Assembly (NCBI RefSeq): GCF_008520305.1
Contig: NZ_ML703263.1
Location: forward strand, 186,001-250,000
Reading direction: 5' to 3'
Source: Mesorhizobium sp. SARCC-RB16n
Lineage (GTDB): Bacteria; Pseudomonadota; Alphaproteobacteria; Rhizobiales; Rhizobiaceae
Length of the DNA: 64,000 nucleotides
The first letter of the stretch is position 1. Each line of letters begins with the position of its first letter. Shown in pieces: positions 40,605 to 50,101 of this stretch. Under the pieces are notes generated by a model that was not told the DNA's origin, made no database searches, and saw only the letters and a list, made by a program, of their open reading frames with translations. A program made the translations under genes and the position numbers.

Positions 40605-41867
40605 TTATTTTGATAAAGTCCCTGCGCGTCTTGCGATCCGATCTTCCATTCCCGTCCGGGTCACGGAAGGGCACTGCAATATGCAGATGCCCCCTGTGAA
40701 CACCAAAGTGCCCAGAACCCAAGACAACCAGATCCGATGGTCGACCGACAGTTCGACAACAGCTATGATCAGGTAGCTGCTGGCTATGAAATGGCAGGGG
40801 CCGCTCAAACCGCCGATCATTCTTATGATCGCACCCAGGAGCACCCCATACACAATGATGCCCAGCGCTCCCAGTTCATACCACAAATCGAATACGATAT
40901 TGTGTGCGCTTGGGAGATCCACCTGCGCATAATATGTGGGATTCGCCACGATCCCGACCGCGTTTCTCGTCGTATTGGCGCCATGGCCGAGAAGCGGCTG
41001 GTCCGCAATGTGGGGCGAGATCATCTGCCAAAGATCAAGGCGCGCGGCGAACGTTCCTGGATAGAAAGCCAGCAATCCGGTTGTTTTGAGGTAGGCGAAC
41101 AGCGGCGAGACTACGAAGGGGGCGATCAGGGCAAAAGACAAATAGACGGCGAAGAATCCGACCAGGGCGTGTTGGCGGTATTTCGCGGGCATGACAAAAA
41201 TCGCCGCTACGAAGACAATCGCCAGATTGACGCCGGTCGATTGGCCGTAGAGCAATGTCAGCACGGCAAAGAGAGCCGCAAGCCCCTTCCAGACCAGCCT
41301 CGGCTGGGCAAGAAATATGACGGCAAAAAAAGCCCCGTAGACCGTGATCTTGTGGAGGGTGAAAACATTCCCCACAAATCTTGGATCTTCGGTCAAAAAC
41401 GCAAAATACAGTTCCCAACCCATCACCGACACCAGGCCAATCAGTATGCCGACCAATGAGACCCGCGCGAGCCGGTCGCGCTGGGCACTCGGAAGCGCCA
41501 GAATGCACTCAAACAGCAGGATGGCGGCGACCGAGTAGCCAAACAGGTCCCTCGCCGCCATGAGAGAGCGGCTCGCGTTGACCGACCACAGGGCGCTGGA
41601 CAGGACAAAGCCGGACAAGAGAGCGAGAGTGACGGCGAGGACTGTCGTTGCCCTGCCAAAGCGTGCACCCTTCGTCAAAAGGGCAAGAGCGCCCATGACA
41701 GCCGCGACAAGTGCCAGGGCCGTCGGAGACATTTCGATGAAGACGAAAAGGGCGGGAGAGAGGGCGAAGAGGCCCAGCAACATCCTAAGGACTATTTCGT
41801 CACGACTGCTGGTCCATACCGGAAATCCGCCCAAAATGACGGCATGGCATTTCTGAAAAAAGAACAT
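40605..41867 (-). CDS. O-antigen ligase/polymerase-like membrane protein
   Basis: 420 residues with about ten to twelve hydrophobic segments and the Wzy_C/WaaL-type large periplasmic loop between about 270 and 330 (FAARLDLWQMISPHIADQPLLGHGANTTRNAVG; SAHNIVFDLWYELG with the loop His). Such proteins join or polymerise undecaprenyl-linked glycans at the periplasmic face. Ligase versus polymerase cannot be decided by sequence. Converges with the aminotransferase gene. Confidence 0.78.
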   Translation of the reverse strand: MFFFQKCHAVILGGFPVWTSSRDEIVLRMLLGLFALSPALFVFIEMSPTALALVAAVMGALALLTKGARFGRATTVLAVTLALLSGFVLSSALWSVNASRSLMAARDLFGYSVAAILLFECILALPSAQRDRLARVSLVGILIGLVSVMGWELYFAFLTEDPRFVGNVFTLHKITVYGAFFAVIFLAQPRLVWKGLAALFAVLTLLYGQSTGVNLAIVFVAAIFVMPAKYRQHALVGFFAVYLSFALIAPFVVSPLFAYLKTTGLLAFYPGTFAARLDLWQMISPHIADQPLLGHGANTTRNAVGIVANPTYYAQVDLPSAHNIVFDLWYELGALGIIVYGVLLGAIIRMIGGLSGPCHFIASSYLIIAVVELSVDHRIWLSWVLGTLVFTGGICILQCPSVTRTGMEDRIARRAGTLSK

Positions 41868-41921
41868 TCAACTACCGACTCAGGGAACGCCGGTACAGGA
41901 TAGGTCATTGGCGGAGGCGCC

Positions 41922-42776
41922 TCAACGTTCGATACGTCCTCCGGTTGCAACTCTGCCGCTGGCGATGAAATGCGGATTGGCGAAGTCCTCGTCATCGGCC
42001 TGGTTGCGCTTGCCATAGGTCAAGGGCTTTCCGTCCAGCGTGCGCGTCGTGCCGCCGGCGGCGCGCAGCACCGCGTCACCCGCCGCGGTGTCCCATTCCA
42101 TGGTGCGACCGAAGCGCGGATAGACATCCGCCTCGCCATTGGCGAGGAGGCAGAATTTCAGCGACGAACCGACCGAGACGATCTCGGCGGCACCAAGGTC
42201 GCGAATATAGGCTTCGGTTTCCGGTGTGTTGTGCGAGCGGCTGGCAACCACGGCCAGCGGCGTCACGGCCGTTCTCACCGAAATCTGCCGGCGAGAAACG
42301 ATCCGGTAGCCGCCATCGACTTCGAGGGCTTCCGCCCTGCCCGGCAGACCGGAAAAGAAGCGGCCGCTGCATGGCGCGAAGACGACGCCGACTTCCGGCA
42401 CGCCATGGCGGACAAGCGCGATGTTGACGGTGAAGTCGGTGCGCCGGTTGACGAATTCCTTGGTGCCGTCCAGCGGATCAATGAGGAAGAACACCTCACC
42501 AAGTTCGCCCGGCATGACGCCGGCCGCCGCTTCCTCCTCGGCCACGCAGGGAATGTCGGGGAATTCCGTGCGCAGGCCGGCGAGAATGATCTTCTCGCTC
42601 TCGCGGTCCGCCTCGGTCACCGGCGAGGAATCCGATTTGCGGTCGACCGCGCAGCCGGCGTGGAACACACGCATGACCTCGCTTCCGGCGGCCAGGGCCA
42701 GCCGCTCGAAGATTTCAAGCATCGAACTGTCGTCAGATGCCGCCGCCATTGTCATATTGGTCCTCGGCAATGTCAC
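41922..42776 (-). CDS. cysQ: 3'(2'),5'-bisphosphate nucleotidase
   Basis: 284-residue inositol-monophosphatase-fold enzyme dephosphorylating PAP, the by-product of sulfotransferases and PAPS reductase. The metal-binding motifs are [11 protein letters not shown] and [18 protein letters not shown] supplies the upstream Glu. Its first 44 bases overlap the end of the cysNC gene, so it is the third gene of cysD-cysNC-cysQ. Confidence 0.92.
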   Translation of the reverse strand: MTLPRTNMTMAAASDDSSMLEIFERLALAAGSEVMRVFHAGCAVDRKSDSSPVTEADRESEKIILAGLRTEFPDIPCVAEEEAAAGVMPGELGEVFFLIDPLDGTKEFVNRRTDFTVNIALVRHGVPEVGVVFAPCSGRFFSGLPGRAEALEVDGGYRIVSRRQISVRTAVTPLAVVASRSHNTPETEAYIRDLGAAEIVSVGSSLKFCLLANGEADVYPRFGRTMEWDTAAGDAVLRAAGGTTRTLDGKPLTYGKRNQADDEDFANPHFIASGRVATGGRIER

Positions 42777-44670
42777 GCTCGTTCAGCCAGTGTTCCAGGG
42801 CATCTACCATCTCTTCAGCCGACTTGCCGAGCGTCTCCAGATGGATCTCCGGTTTCTCCGGTGCTTCGTAAGGAGAATCGACACCGGTGAAATTCTTGAT
42901 CTCGCCATTCAGCGCGCGGGCATAAAGACCCTTCGGATCACGCCTGGCGCATTCCTCGAAAGGCGTATCGACAAACACCTCGATGAACTCGCCATCGGCC
43001 ATCAATTCCCGGGCCATGCGCCGCTCGGCGCTGAACGGCGAAATGAAGGAAACAATGACGATCAGCCCGGCATCGGCCATCAGCTTGGCCACTTCGGCGA
43101 CGCGGCGAATGTTCTCGACACGATCGGCGTCGGTGAATCCGAGGTCGCGGTTGAGCCCGTGACGAACATTGTCGCCGTCCAGGATATAGGTATGGCGGCC
43201 GGTGGCGAACAGCTTCTTCTCGAACAGGTTGGCGATGGTCGACTTACCGGAGCCCGACAGCCCCGTGAACCAGAACACGGCGGGCCGCTGGTTCTTCATG
43301 TCGGCGCGCACGCGCTTGCCGACATCGAGCGACTGCCAATGGATGTTTTCGGCGCGGCGCAGCGAGTGCACGATCATGCCGGCGCCAACCGTGGCGTTGC
43401 TGATGCGATCGATCAGGATAAAGGCGCCAGTGGTACGGTTCTCGCCAAACGGATCGAAGGCGATCGGCGCCCGCGTTGAAATGTTGCAGATACCGACTTC
43501 GTTCATTTCAAGCGACTTGGCCGCCTCATGGGCAAAATCGTTGACATTGATGCGATATTTCAAGTCGGTGACGGTGGCGCTGGTCTGATCGGTCTCCGTG
43601 CGCAGGATATAAGACCGGCCCGGCAGCAGCGCATGCTCGTCGAACCAGACGATGTTGGCGGCGAACTGGTCGGCGACCTGTGGCCGTGCGGCCGGCGAAA
43701 CCAGCATGTTGCCCCTGGAAACCTCGACCTCGTCGTCAAGGACGAGCGTTATGGCCTGGCCGGCCACCGCTTGTTTGAGATCGCCGCCATAGGCGACGAT
43801 GCGTTTGACATGCGAGGACTTGCCCGATTTTGCGACGACGACCTCGTCGCCTTGCGCAACGGTACCGGACGCGATGGTGCCGGCGAAGCCGCGAAAATCG
43901 AGATTGGGGCGATTGACGTACTGAACCGGAAAGCGGAACGGCAGTTCGACAGTAGTCTCTTCGACCGAAACGGTCTCGAGGTGCTCGATCAACGTCGGGC
44001 CGGAATACCAATGCGTGTTTTCGGAGCGGGTGCTGACGTTGTCGCCGTAGCGGGCCGACATCGGAATCGGCGTGATGGTCTGGAAACCGAGATCGCGCGA
44101 GAACTGCCGGTAGTCCTCGACGATCCTGTCGAAGACCGCCTGGTCGAAATCTACAAGATCGATCTTGTTGACCGCCAGCACGATGTGGCGGATGCCGAGC
44201 AGCGAGGCGATGATCGAATGCCGCCGGGTCTGGCGCAGCACACCCTGCCGGGCATCGATCAGCACGATCGCCAGATCGGCGGTCGAGGCACCGGTCGCCA
44301 TGTTGCGTGTATATTGTTCGTGGCCGGGCGTGTCGGCGACGATGAACTTGCGCTTCGGCGTGGCGAAGAAACGGTAGGCGACGTCGATGGTGATGCCCTG
44401 CTCGCGCTCGGCCTCGAGGCCGTCAACGAGCAGCGCGAAGTCGATGTCGTCGCCTGTCGTGCCGTGCTTGCGCGAATCGCGTTCGAGCGCGGCGAGTTGG
44501 TCCTCGAAAATCTGCTTGGTGTCGGACAGCAGGCGTCCGATCAACGTCGACTTGCCATCATCCACCGAACCGCAGGTGAGGAAGCGCAGCAGCGACTTCT
44601 TCTCCTGCGCGGCCAGATAATCGCGGACGCCGTCCGTGGGAGCGAGGCTCTTTGCCATGATGTGGCGCAT
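42733..44670 (-). CDS. cysN: Sulfate adenylyltransferase large subunit fused to APS kinase
   Basis: 645 residues. The N-terminal GTPase half has P-loop GSVDDGKST at 34-42, [12 protein letters not shown] and NKIDL, as in CysN. The C-terminal half is an APS kinase (CysC) with P-loop GLSGSGKST at about 469-477 and [21 protein letters not shown]. Together with CysD it makes APS from sulfate, and the CysC part makes PAPS. The fused layout is that of rhizobial CysN/C and NodQ. Begins 2 bases after cysD. Confidence 0.95.
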   Translation of the reverse strand: MRHIMAKSLAPTDGVRDYLAAQEKKSLLRFLTCGSVDDGKSTLIGRLLSDTKQIFEDQLAALERDSRKHGTTGDDIDFALLVDGLEAEREQGITIDVAYRFFATPKRKFIVADTPGHEQYTRNMATGASTADLAIVLIDARQGVLRQTRRHSIIASLLGIRHIVLAVNKIDLVDFDQAVFDRIVEDYRQFSRDLGFQTITPIPMSARYGDNVSTRSENTHWYSGPTLIEHLETVSVEETTVELPFRFPVQYVNRPNLDFRGFAGTIASGTVAQGDEVVVAKSGKSSHVKRIVAYGGDLKQAVAGQAITLVLDDEVEVSRGNMLVSPAARPQVADQFAANIVWFDEHALLPGRSYILRTETDQTSATVTDLKYRINVNDFAHEAAKSLEMNEVGICNISTRAPIAFDPFGENRTTGAFILIDRISNATVGAGMIVHSLRRAENIHWQSLDVGKRVRADMKNQRPAVFWFTGLSGSGKSTIANLFEKKLFATGRHTYILDGDNVRHGLNRDLGFTDADRVENIRRVAEVAKLMADAGLIVIVSFISPFSAERRMARELMADGEFIEVFVDTPFEECARRDPKGLYARALNGEIKNFTGVDSPYEAPEKPEIHLETLGKSAEEMVDALEHWLNERDIAEDQYDNGGGI

Positions 44671-44672
44671 GG

Positions 44673-45599
44673 TCAGAAATACCCCTCGCGCTTCTTCTTT
44701 TCCATCGAACCGGCTTCATCGCGGTCGATCAGGCGACCCTGCCGTTCGGATGTGCGTGCCGTCAGCATCTCGCCAACAATGGCTTCGAGTGTGTCGGCGT
44801 CGGATTCGATGGCGCCGGTCAGCGGATAGCAGCCAAGCGTGCGGAACCGCACCAACCGGTCCTCCACGACCTCGCCGGGGAGCAGCTTCATGCGATCATC
44901 GTCCTTGAGGATCAACATGCCATCGCGTTCGACAACCGGCCGCTGCTTGGCGAAATAGAGCGGTACAATCGGGATGTTTTCCTGCAGAATGTACTGCCAG
45001 ATGTCGAGTTCGGTCCAGTTCGACAAGGGGAAGACGCGGATCGATTCTCCCTGAGCGACACGTGTGTTGAAAATCTTCCACATTTCGGGCCGCTGGTTCT
45101 TCGGATCCCACACATGCTGGGCATTGCGGAAAGAGAAGATGCGCTCCTTGGCGCGCGACTTTTCCTCGTCGCGACGGGCGCCGCCAAAGGCCGCATCGAA
45201 GCCATATTTGTCGAGCGCCTGGCGCAACGCCACGGTCTTCATCACATGGGTGTGGGTGTTCGAACCGTGATCGAACGGATTGATGTTGTCGCGCACGCCG
45301 TCTTCGTTGACGTGAACCAGAAGGTCGAACCCCAGCTTCTGCGCCATCTGATCGCGAAATGCGATCATCTCGCGGAATTTCCAGGTGGTGTCGACGTGAA
45401 GAAAGGGGAATGGTGGCTTGGCCGGATAAAACGCCTTCATCGCCAGATGCATCAGCACCGACGAGTCCTTGCCGACGGAATAGAGCATGACCGGCTTGGC
45501 GAAGGCTGCCGCGACCTCGCGGAATATGTGGATGGACTCGGCTTCAAGCCGCTGCAGATGCGTAAGCGCTGGTATCATGGACCGTGAGTGTTCTCTCAT
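44673..45599 (-). CDS. cysD: Sulfate adenylyltransferase small subunit
   Basis: 308 residues if started at ATG 45599; ATG 45578 ([18 protein letters not shown]) is an equally reasonable start giving 301. ATP-pyrophosphatase fold: [22 protein letters not shown] carries the SGGKDS-type loop, and the [11 protein letters not shown] and [12 protein letters not shown] blocks are typical. It activates sulfate to APS with CysN. First gene of the PAPS operon, beside glycan genes rather than assimilatory cysH/cysI. Confidence 0.93.
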   Translation of the reverse strand: MREHSRSMIPALTHLQRLEAESIHIFREVAAAFAKPVMLYSVGKDSSVLMHLAMKAFYPAKPPFPFLHVDTTWKFREMIAFRDQMAQKLGFDLLVHVNEDGVRDNINPFDHGSNTHTHVMKTVALRQALDKYGFDAAFGGARRDEEKSRAKERIFSFRNAQHVWDPKNQRPEMWKIFNTRVAQGESIRVFPLSNWTELDIWQYILQENIPIVPLYFAKQRPVVERDGMLILKDDDRMKLLPGEVVEDRLVRFRTLGCYPLTGAIESDADTLEAIVGEMLTARTSERQGRLIDRDEAGSMEKKKREGYF

Positions 45600-46029
45600 G
45601 CCTTGCAACAGAAATCCTGCGTCATCGAGCCCTTTGCGCCCGGTTCAAGCTTCGCTTCTGGACAAAGTGTTTCGTGCGGGCGTTCTAGCAGATCGCCGCG
45701 GCGCAGAACAATGCAAGACGAGCCCGGCAGCGGTCTGTTCGAGAATGAATTTTCCACGCCTGTGGCAAAACTCGGAAATTTCTGCTTGAAGGGCCGCCAG
45801 CCGGGAAAAGGCAGGAAAAATATTGCCTGTGGGAGCGATGCAGCAGGGCTACTGGGCCCGACTAGGGGATTTCGGCGGCAATCGATCCGGGCGCACTATC
45901 GAAATAGCGGCCCAGCCGCTATACGCTTTTCGAGAGTGGGCAAGTGCGTGATGGAGCATGGGCAGTTTCGAGGCGAGCACATTCGACGACGTGCCGCATA
46001 AAATTTCTCTGGAATAGCAGGTCCGAAAA
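45600..46029. other. 430-base intergenic region, divergent promoters
   Basis: Lies between cysD (-) and a polymerase-like gene (+). An open frame of 137 codons on the plus strand has no coding character. A perfect 8-bp hairpin, ATAGCGGC/GCCGCTAT with a 3-base loop, lies at 45904-45922, followed by TTTT. No recognisable riboswitch or tRNA was seen. Confidence 0.5.
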
Positions 46030-47382
46030 TTGAACCGGCTTTCATCCATAAGGCAGCAATTCACGCCTTCGCGGATCAATATCTACTTCTCCATTCTCTG
46101 CTTCTTTTCACCCCCGGTCCTGGGATCGGTAGTCAGCTTCGTGTTCAATGGCGGCGGCCTGTGGTCCGTCCTGTTGATCGCCTTGAAGAGAAGACGCTTC
46201 AATGTCGACCGCGCGATGATGGCGCTGACGATCGCGATCTATGCCTATTGCGCAAGCAATGTCATGGCGTCTCTCGTCAACCACGCGATCGTCAAGGACG
46301 CCCGGCATCTTATCCCGCTGATCACCTTTCTGTTTTTTCCCATCTCCTATTCGACCTGGAGCATTTCGCAAAAGACAACGCTCGTCCGCATCATTGTGTT
46401 GGCCAGCATGGCGGCCTGTTTTGGCGCGCTGCTGCTGGCGGTCTACCAACAGTATCGGCTTGGTATGCGCGCCGAGGGCGGGGCCGGGAATGCGATCGTG
46501 TTCGCTGAGGTCCTCTGCCTTGCGGTGGTGACCTGCGTGGCCGCTGCCCTGTCCGGCATAGAGAAATACAGGATCGCCCTCATCTGCGCTGCACTCGGCG
46601 GAACGATCGCCATCATCTACTCCGGTACGCGCATTGTCTGGCTGGCACTGCTGATTGCCGGTGTCGCCGTTCTGCTGATCAACCAGCAGAAGTTGAGAGG
46701 TAGAAATGCCATCCGCGTGCTTTTGCTGCTGGCCGCGATCGCGGCCATGATCGCGGTTTTCGGGTTCCAGACGATAGCGGGGCGTGTCGAATTTCTGCAC
46801 TCCGACTGGGATGCGCTGGCGGCTCATGGTGACCACACGACAGCTTTGGGATCGCGCGTCGCCCTTTGGGATATCGGCCTGAAGGCATTTCGTGAGATGC
46901 CATTGTTCGGACATGGAGTGGGTGCCACCCATGCTTTGATCAAGCAGGGCTTTCAGGAACAGTTCGGGATGGATGAAGGTTTCAATCATTTCCACAACGG
47001 CTTCCTGACCGCCTTGGTGCAAGCGGGAATCCTGGGTGCGGTGACGCTGGCGGCGATCTTTGTCGTTGCCGCCAGCAATGCCGCTCGGGTCCTTCGCGAC
47101 AGCGCCGATCCGATCGAGCGGTTCGGCGCTACCATGATTGTCGCCGTCGTGATCACCTATCTGACCGCTGGAATGACGGGCATCCTGATCGGCCATGACA
47201 TTCTGGACTCGGTCTTTATGGTCTTCCTGGTGTCGGGAACATATCTTGCCAGTGGGCGCCAGGCTGCGTTGGTGGAAGGGCAAGTCCTTCCACCAGGGGT
47301 GGCAGTCCAGGCGATGTCACCAGCGAACGGCCAAGTCGTTCCATCCGTGGAAGGCCTGGCATCTCCGCCAGCCGCCCAATAA
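46030..47382 (+). CDS. O-antigen ligase/polymerase-like membrane protein (second)
   Basis: 450 residues, about ten transmembrane segments, with a Wzy_C-type periplasmic loop: LGSRVALWDIGLKAFREMPLFGHGVGATHALI and FNHFHNGFLTALVQAG, whose His pair is typical of O-antigen ligase-family proteins. The start is probably TTG 46030. A Pro/Val-rich soluble tail of about 45 residues ends the protein. The role is polymerisation or ligation of lipid-linked glycan; compare the relative at 40605-41867. Confidence 0.78.
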   Translation: MNRLSSIRQQFTPSRINIYFSILCFFSPPVLGSVVSFVFNGGGLWSVLLIALKRRRFNVDRAMMALTIAIYAYCASNVMASLVNHAIVKDARHLIPLITFLFFPISYSTWSISQKTTLVRIIVLASMAACFGALLLAVYQQYRLGMRAEGGAGNAIVFAEVLCLAVVTCVAAALSGIEKYRIALICAALGGTIAIIYSGTRIVWLALLIAGVAVLLINQQKLRGRNAIRVLLLLAAIAAMIAVFGFQTIAGRVEFLHSDWDALAAHGDHTTALGSRVALWDIGLKAFREMPLFGHGVGATHALIKQGFQEQFGMDEGFNHFHNGFLTALVQAGILGAVTLAAIFVVAASNAARVLRDSADPIERFGATMIVAVVITYLTAGMTGILIGHDILDSVFMVFLVSGTYLASGRQAALVEGQVLPPGVAVQAMSPANGQVVPSVEGLASPPAAQ

Positions 47383-47399
47383 CCGGTCCGGGCAAGACA

Positions 47400-48347
47400 A
47401 TGAAAGTCCTGGTTACCGGCGCGACGGGCTTCATCGGCCGCCAGGTGGTCCATCGGCTTCGTGAGGCCGGTGTCGAACTTCGCCTCGCCTCCCGCCAGCC
47501 GGAGAGACTTGATGCGGGGTCAGACGCCGTGCCGATGCCGGAGTTCGATGCACCGGCCGCTGCTTTCCTGGCGCTGACCAGGGATGTTACGGATATCGTC
47601 CATTGCGCGGGTCTGAACAATGACCAGGGCAATGCCACCGAAGCCGATTTTCGGGCAGCCAACGCACAATTGAGCGCACGTCTGGCGCATGCCGCCGCCA
47701 CGCAGGCAAGCGGACGGTTCATCCATCTTTCCTCGATCCGGGCCGTGATCGGCGCGCGTGCCAGCGCAAAGATCGACGAAGACACGCTCCCCGCCCCCCA
47801 AGACGCCTACGGGCGCTCGAAACGCGAAGCAGAAATTGCCGTATCGGGCGCCTATGCCTCGCATGGCCGTACCGACGCCGCCATATTGCGGCTGCCTCCG
47901 GTCTACGGGATTGGCATGAAAGGAAACCTGGCGACGCTGATGCGGCTCGCCGACACGGCGCTGCCGATGCCGACAGGCGCACTGACGGCAAACCGCTCGC
48001 TGCTGTCATCGCAATCCGCGGCACGGGCGGTGTGGCATCTGCTTTGCCATTCGCAGCCGCTTCGTCCGGTCTATACCGCCAGCGACGTGCCGCCGGTTTC
48101 CGTCGCTGCCATCATCGGTGCCTTTCGCCACGGTTTCGGGAGACCGACGCGCCTGATGGCAATGCCGGCCGGACCGATGCGGGCGGCGGCCATACTGCTT
48201 GGCAAGCGGACGTTCTGGGACAGCCTGACCGCGACACAAATATGCGACCCTTCGCTCCTTGCCTCGGAAGGCTGGGCGCCGGAAACCAACACGCTGGAGC
48301 GGCTGACCGAGATAGCGCGGCTCCGAAAGCTCCGGCTTCCTGTTTGA
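47400..48347 (+). CDS. NAD(P)-dependent sugar epimerase/4-reductase (WreQ-like)
   Basis: 315-residue extended short-chain dehydrogenase. The dinucleotide motif VTGATGFIGRQVVHRL is at residues 4-19, and the catalytic YxxxK is DAYGRSKREAE. RSLLSSQSAARA near residue 200 is typical. With the small sugar transferase and the membrane 4,6-dehydratase next to it, the set matches the Rhizobium UDP-QuiNAc pathway (4,6-dehydratase WreV, 4-reductase WreQ, transferase WreU), so a 4-keto reductase role is favoured. This is inference; a 4-epimerase is possible. Confidence 0.8.
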   Translation: MKVLVTGATGFIGRQVVHRLREAGVELRLASRQPERLDAGSDAVPMPEFDAPAAAFLALTRDVTDIVHCAGLNNDQGNATEADFRAANAQLSARLAHAAATQASGRFIHLSSIRAVIGARASAKIDEDTLPAPQDAYGRSKREAEIAVSGAYASHGRTDAAILRLPPVYGIGMKGNLATLMRLADTALPMPTGALTANRSLLSSQSAARAVWHLLCHSQPLRPVYTASDVPPVSVAAIIGAFRHGFGRPTRLMAMPAGPMRAAAILLGKRTFWDSLTATQICDPSLLASEGWAPETNTLERLTEIARLRKLRLPV

Positions 48348-48390
48348 CCCTAGTTCAAAGACTGGTTTCTGCTTCTGGGGCCCGGCGTGC

Positions 48391-48930
48391 TCAGCCGCGG
48401 TAGAGTGTCCCAAACAGGATCCGAAGGTCGAGCCAGAACGACGCGGTCCTGAGATAGGTGGCATCGGTTTCGGCTAGAAGTTGAGGTTTCGACATGTCGA
48501 TGCCCCTGATCTGCGCCAAGCCTGTCATTCCGGGGAGAGCCTGCAAAACCCCCAGCCGCCTGCGGCATTCGATCAGTTCCGTCTGGGTCGGCAGGCAGGG
48601 GCGCGGCCCGACCAGGCTCATTTCGCCGCGCAGGACATTCCAGAGCTGCGGCAACTCGTCGAGCTTGAATTTCCGCAAGCTCTTTCCGACCGATGTAACG
48701 GCGCTCGCGGGGGTTTCGTGCGAGGGCAAGGATGGCGTTCCCTGGTACATCGTCCTTAATTTGTGGCAGCGAAAAAGCGCACCTTCGCGGCCAATTCGCG
48801 TTTGGGAAAAAATCACCGGACCAGGCGACGATGCGCGGACGGCAAGAATGGCAAGCAATAGAACGGGAGAGGTTGCCACCAGCAGAACAGCCGCACCGGC
48901 GAGATCGAAGATTTTCTTGGCTGTCGTCAT
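48391..48930 (-). CDS. Small phosphoglycosyl transferase (WreU/PglC-like)
   Basis: 179 residues. A monotopic bacterial sugar transferase attaching the first sugar-1-phosphate to undecaprenyl phosphate. The N-terminal re-entrant hydrophobic segment is KIFDLAGAAVLLVATSPVLLL. Next is FRCHKLRTM. The catalytic Asp-Glu dyad lies in FKLDELPQLWNVLRGEMSLVGPRP, and PGMTGLAQIRG follows. The size corresponds to the minimal PglC-type form, not to the larger ExoY/WbaP forms. Converges with the reductase gene 43 bases away. Confidence 0.88.
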   Translation of the reverse strand: MTTAKKIFDLAGAAVLLVATSPVLLLAILAVRASSPGPVIFSQTRIGREGALFRCHKLRTMYQGTPSLPSHETPASAVTSVGKSLRKFKLDELPQLWNVLRGEMSLVGPRPCLPTQTELIECRRRLGVLQALPGMTGLAQIRGIDMSKPQLLAETDATYLRTASFWLDLRILFGTLYRG

Positions 48931-49042
48931 GAGTGGCCGATAGGGCTCCCTGCCAGGGCTTCGCGCGACAACTGCGAGCGAAGCCCGTCATCCGGTCGAC
49001 GTAACATGAGGTCGCCTCCTGACCAAGCACACCACGCGGTGT

Positions 49043-50056
49043 TCAGATGCGGCCCAGGATAAAGGCGAGATAGAGCCCAAGGGTCCCTGCAAGGGTCTGT
49101 CGATAGACGCCGCTTTTGCGCAGCGCGCCCAGGCGTTGGAAAAGGCCACCTCGCCGACCGTTCGCGAACAAATCGAGGCATGCCAACGCATCCTTCGTCA
49201 GGAGATCGCGATTGACGGCGAGACCGGCAAGGTTGAGATCGGTCCAGTCTGCAAACTGCCCCTTGAACAGGCGACCGAGCCGGGAGATCCGTGCCTGCCA
49301 CGATGCATTGGCGCCGACCAGATTTGCCGCATGCTGGCGATAGCGTACCAATGACCGCGAATCGTAGCGGACGACGCCGCCGGCGCCAGTGACAATCAGA
49401 TAGGCCCACCAATCGTGGCTGACGAAGCCGGTCCGGACGGAGGCCCTGGCCAACAGATCGCGTGCAGCGTGGTTGAGCAGGATGGTGTTGCCGCCGGCAA
49501 TGCTCTGCACGAGCGCATTGCGGAACGACGGCGGACGGCTAAACAGCGGCGAATGGCCGACCAGGCTTCCGGTTTCGGTCATGGTCGCGGTGCGCGAGCA
49601 GAACATCAGCGGGACCGCCGCGTCAAATGCCTGCATCCAGCCAAGGGCGCTTTCAAGCCTGTCGGGCTCCCAGACATCGTCCTGATCGCTGAAGGCGTAA
49701 AAATCCGCGTCGATGCGCGGGTCGAGGATCATCGACCGGAAATTGGCGGCAAAGCCTTGCCGCGGCCCCTCCACCAAATTGACCCGACCTTTTGCCCAGC
49801 GGGACTTCCAGGCTTCGATGATGGCAACCGTGCCATCGACGGAACCATCGTCGGATATCCAAAGGTCGATCACAGGATGGGACTGCGCGAGCAGCGACTG
49901 CATTTGCTCATCGATGAAGGCGGCGCCGTCCTTCGTGGCCATCAGGACCGCAATGCGCAGATCTGTCTTACCCACTGATGTCAAACGCCTTGCCGCGCGA
50001 GGTTTTCCGAGCCACGAACACACACTTTTCCTGGATTGCTCATCTCTTGTTTTCAC
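49043..50056 (-). CDS. Family 2 glycosyltransferase
   Basis: 337 residues as drawn. The GT-A core begins at about residue 33 (RIAVLMATKDGAAFIDEQMQSLLAQ), continuing with DLWISDDGSVDGT and the metal motif FSDQDDVW. A GTG at 49976 would drop a polar N-terminus and start with VGKTDLRIA, so the true start may be there. The C-terminus has one hydrophobic stretch (LAGTLGLYLAFILG). It probably adds a rhamnose or hexose to the lipid-linked chain. Donor unknown. Confidence 0.8.
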   Translation of the reverse strand: MKTRDEQSRKSVCSWLGKPRAARRLTSVGKTDLRIAVLMATKDGAAFIDEQMQSLLAQSHPVIDLWISDDGSVDGTVAIIEAWKSRWAKGRVNLVEGPRQGFAANFRSMILDPRIDADFYAFSDQDDVWEPDRLESALGWMQAFDAAVPLMFCSRTATMTETGSLVGHSPLFSRPPSFRNALVQSIAGGNTILLNHAARDLLARASVRTGFVSHDWWAYLIVTGAGGVVRYDSRSLVRYRQHAANLVGANASWQARISRLGRLFKGQFADWTDLNLAGLAVNRDLLTKDALACLDLFANGRRGGLFQRLGALRKSGVYRQTLAGTLGLYLAFILGRI

Positions 50057-50101
50057 GCAATTCCGGACGGAAAACCGCTGTGCACTTTTCCTGGAATTGC
50101 T

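Noticed and set aside
45588-46001. 137-codon frame in the cysD upstream gap
   Set aside because: No ribosome site or domain, and lies in the divergent promoter region.
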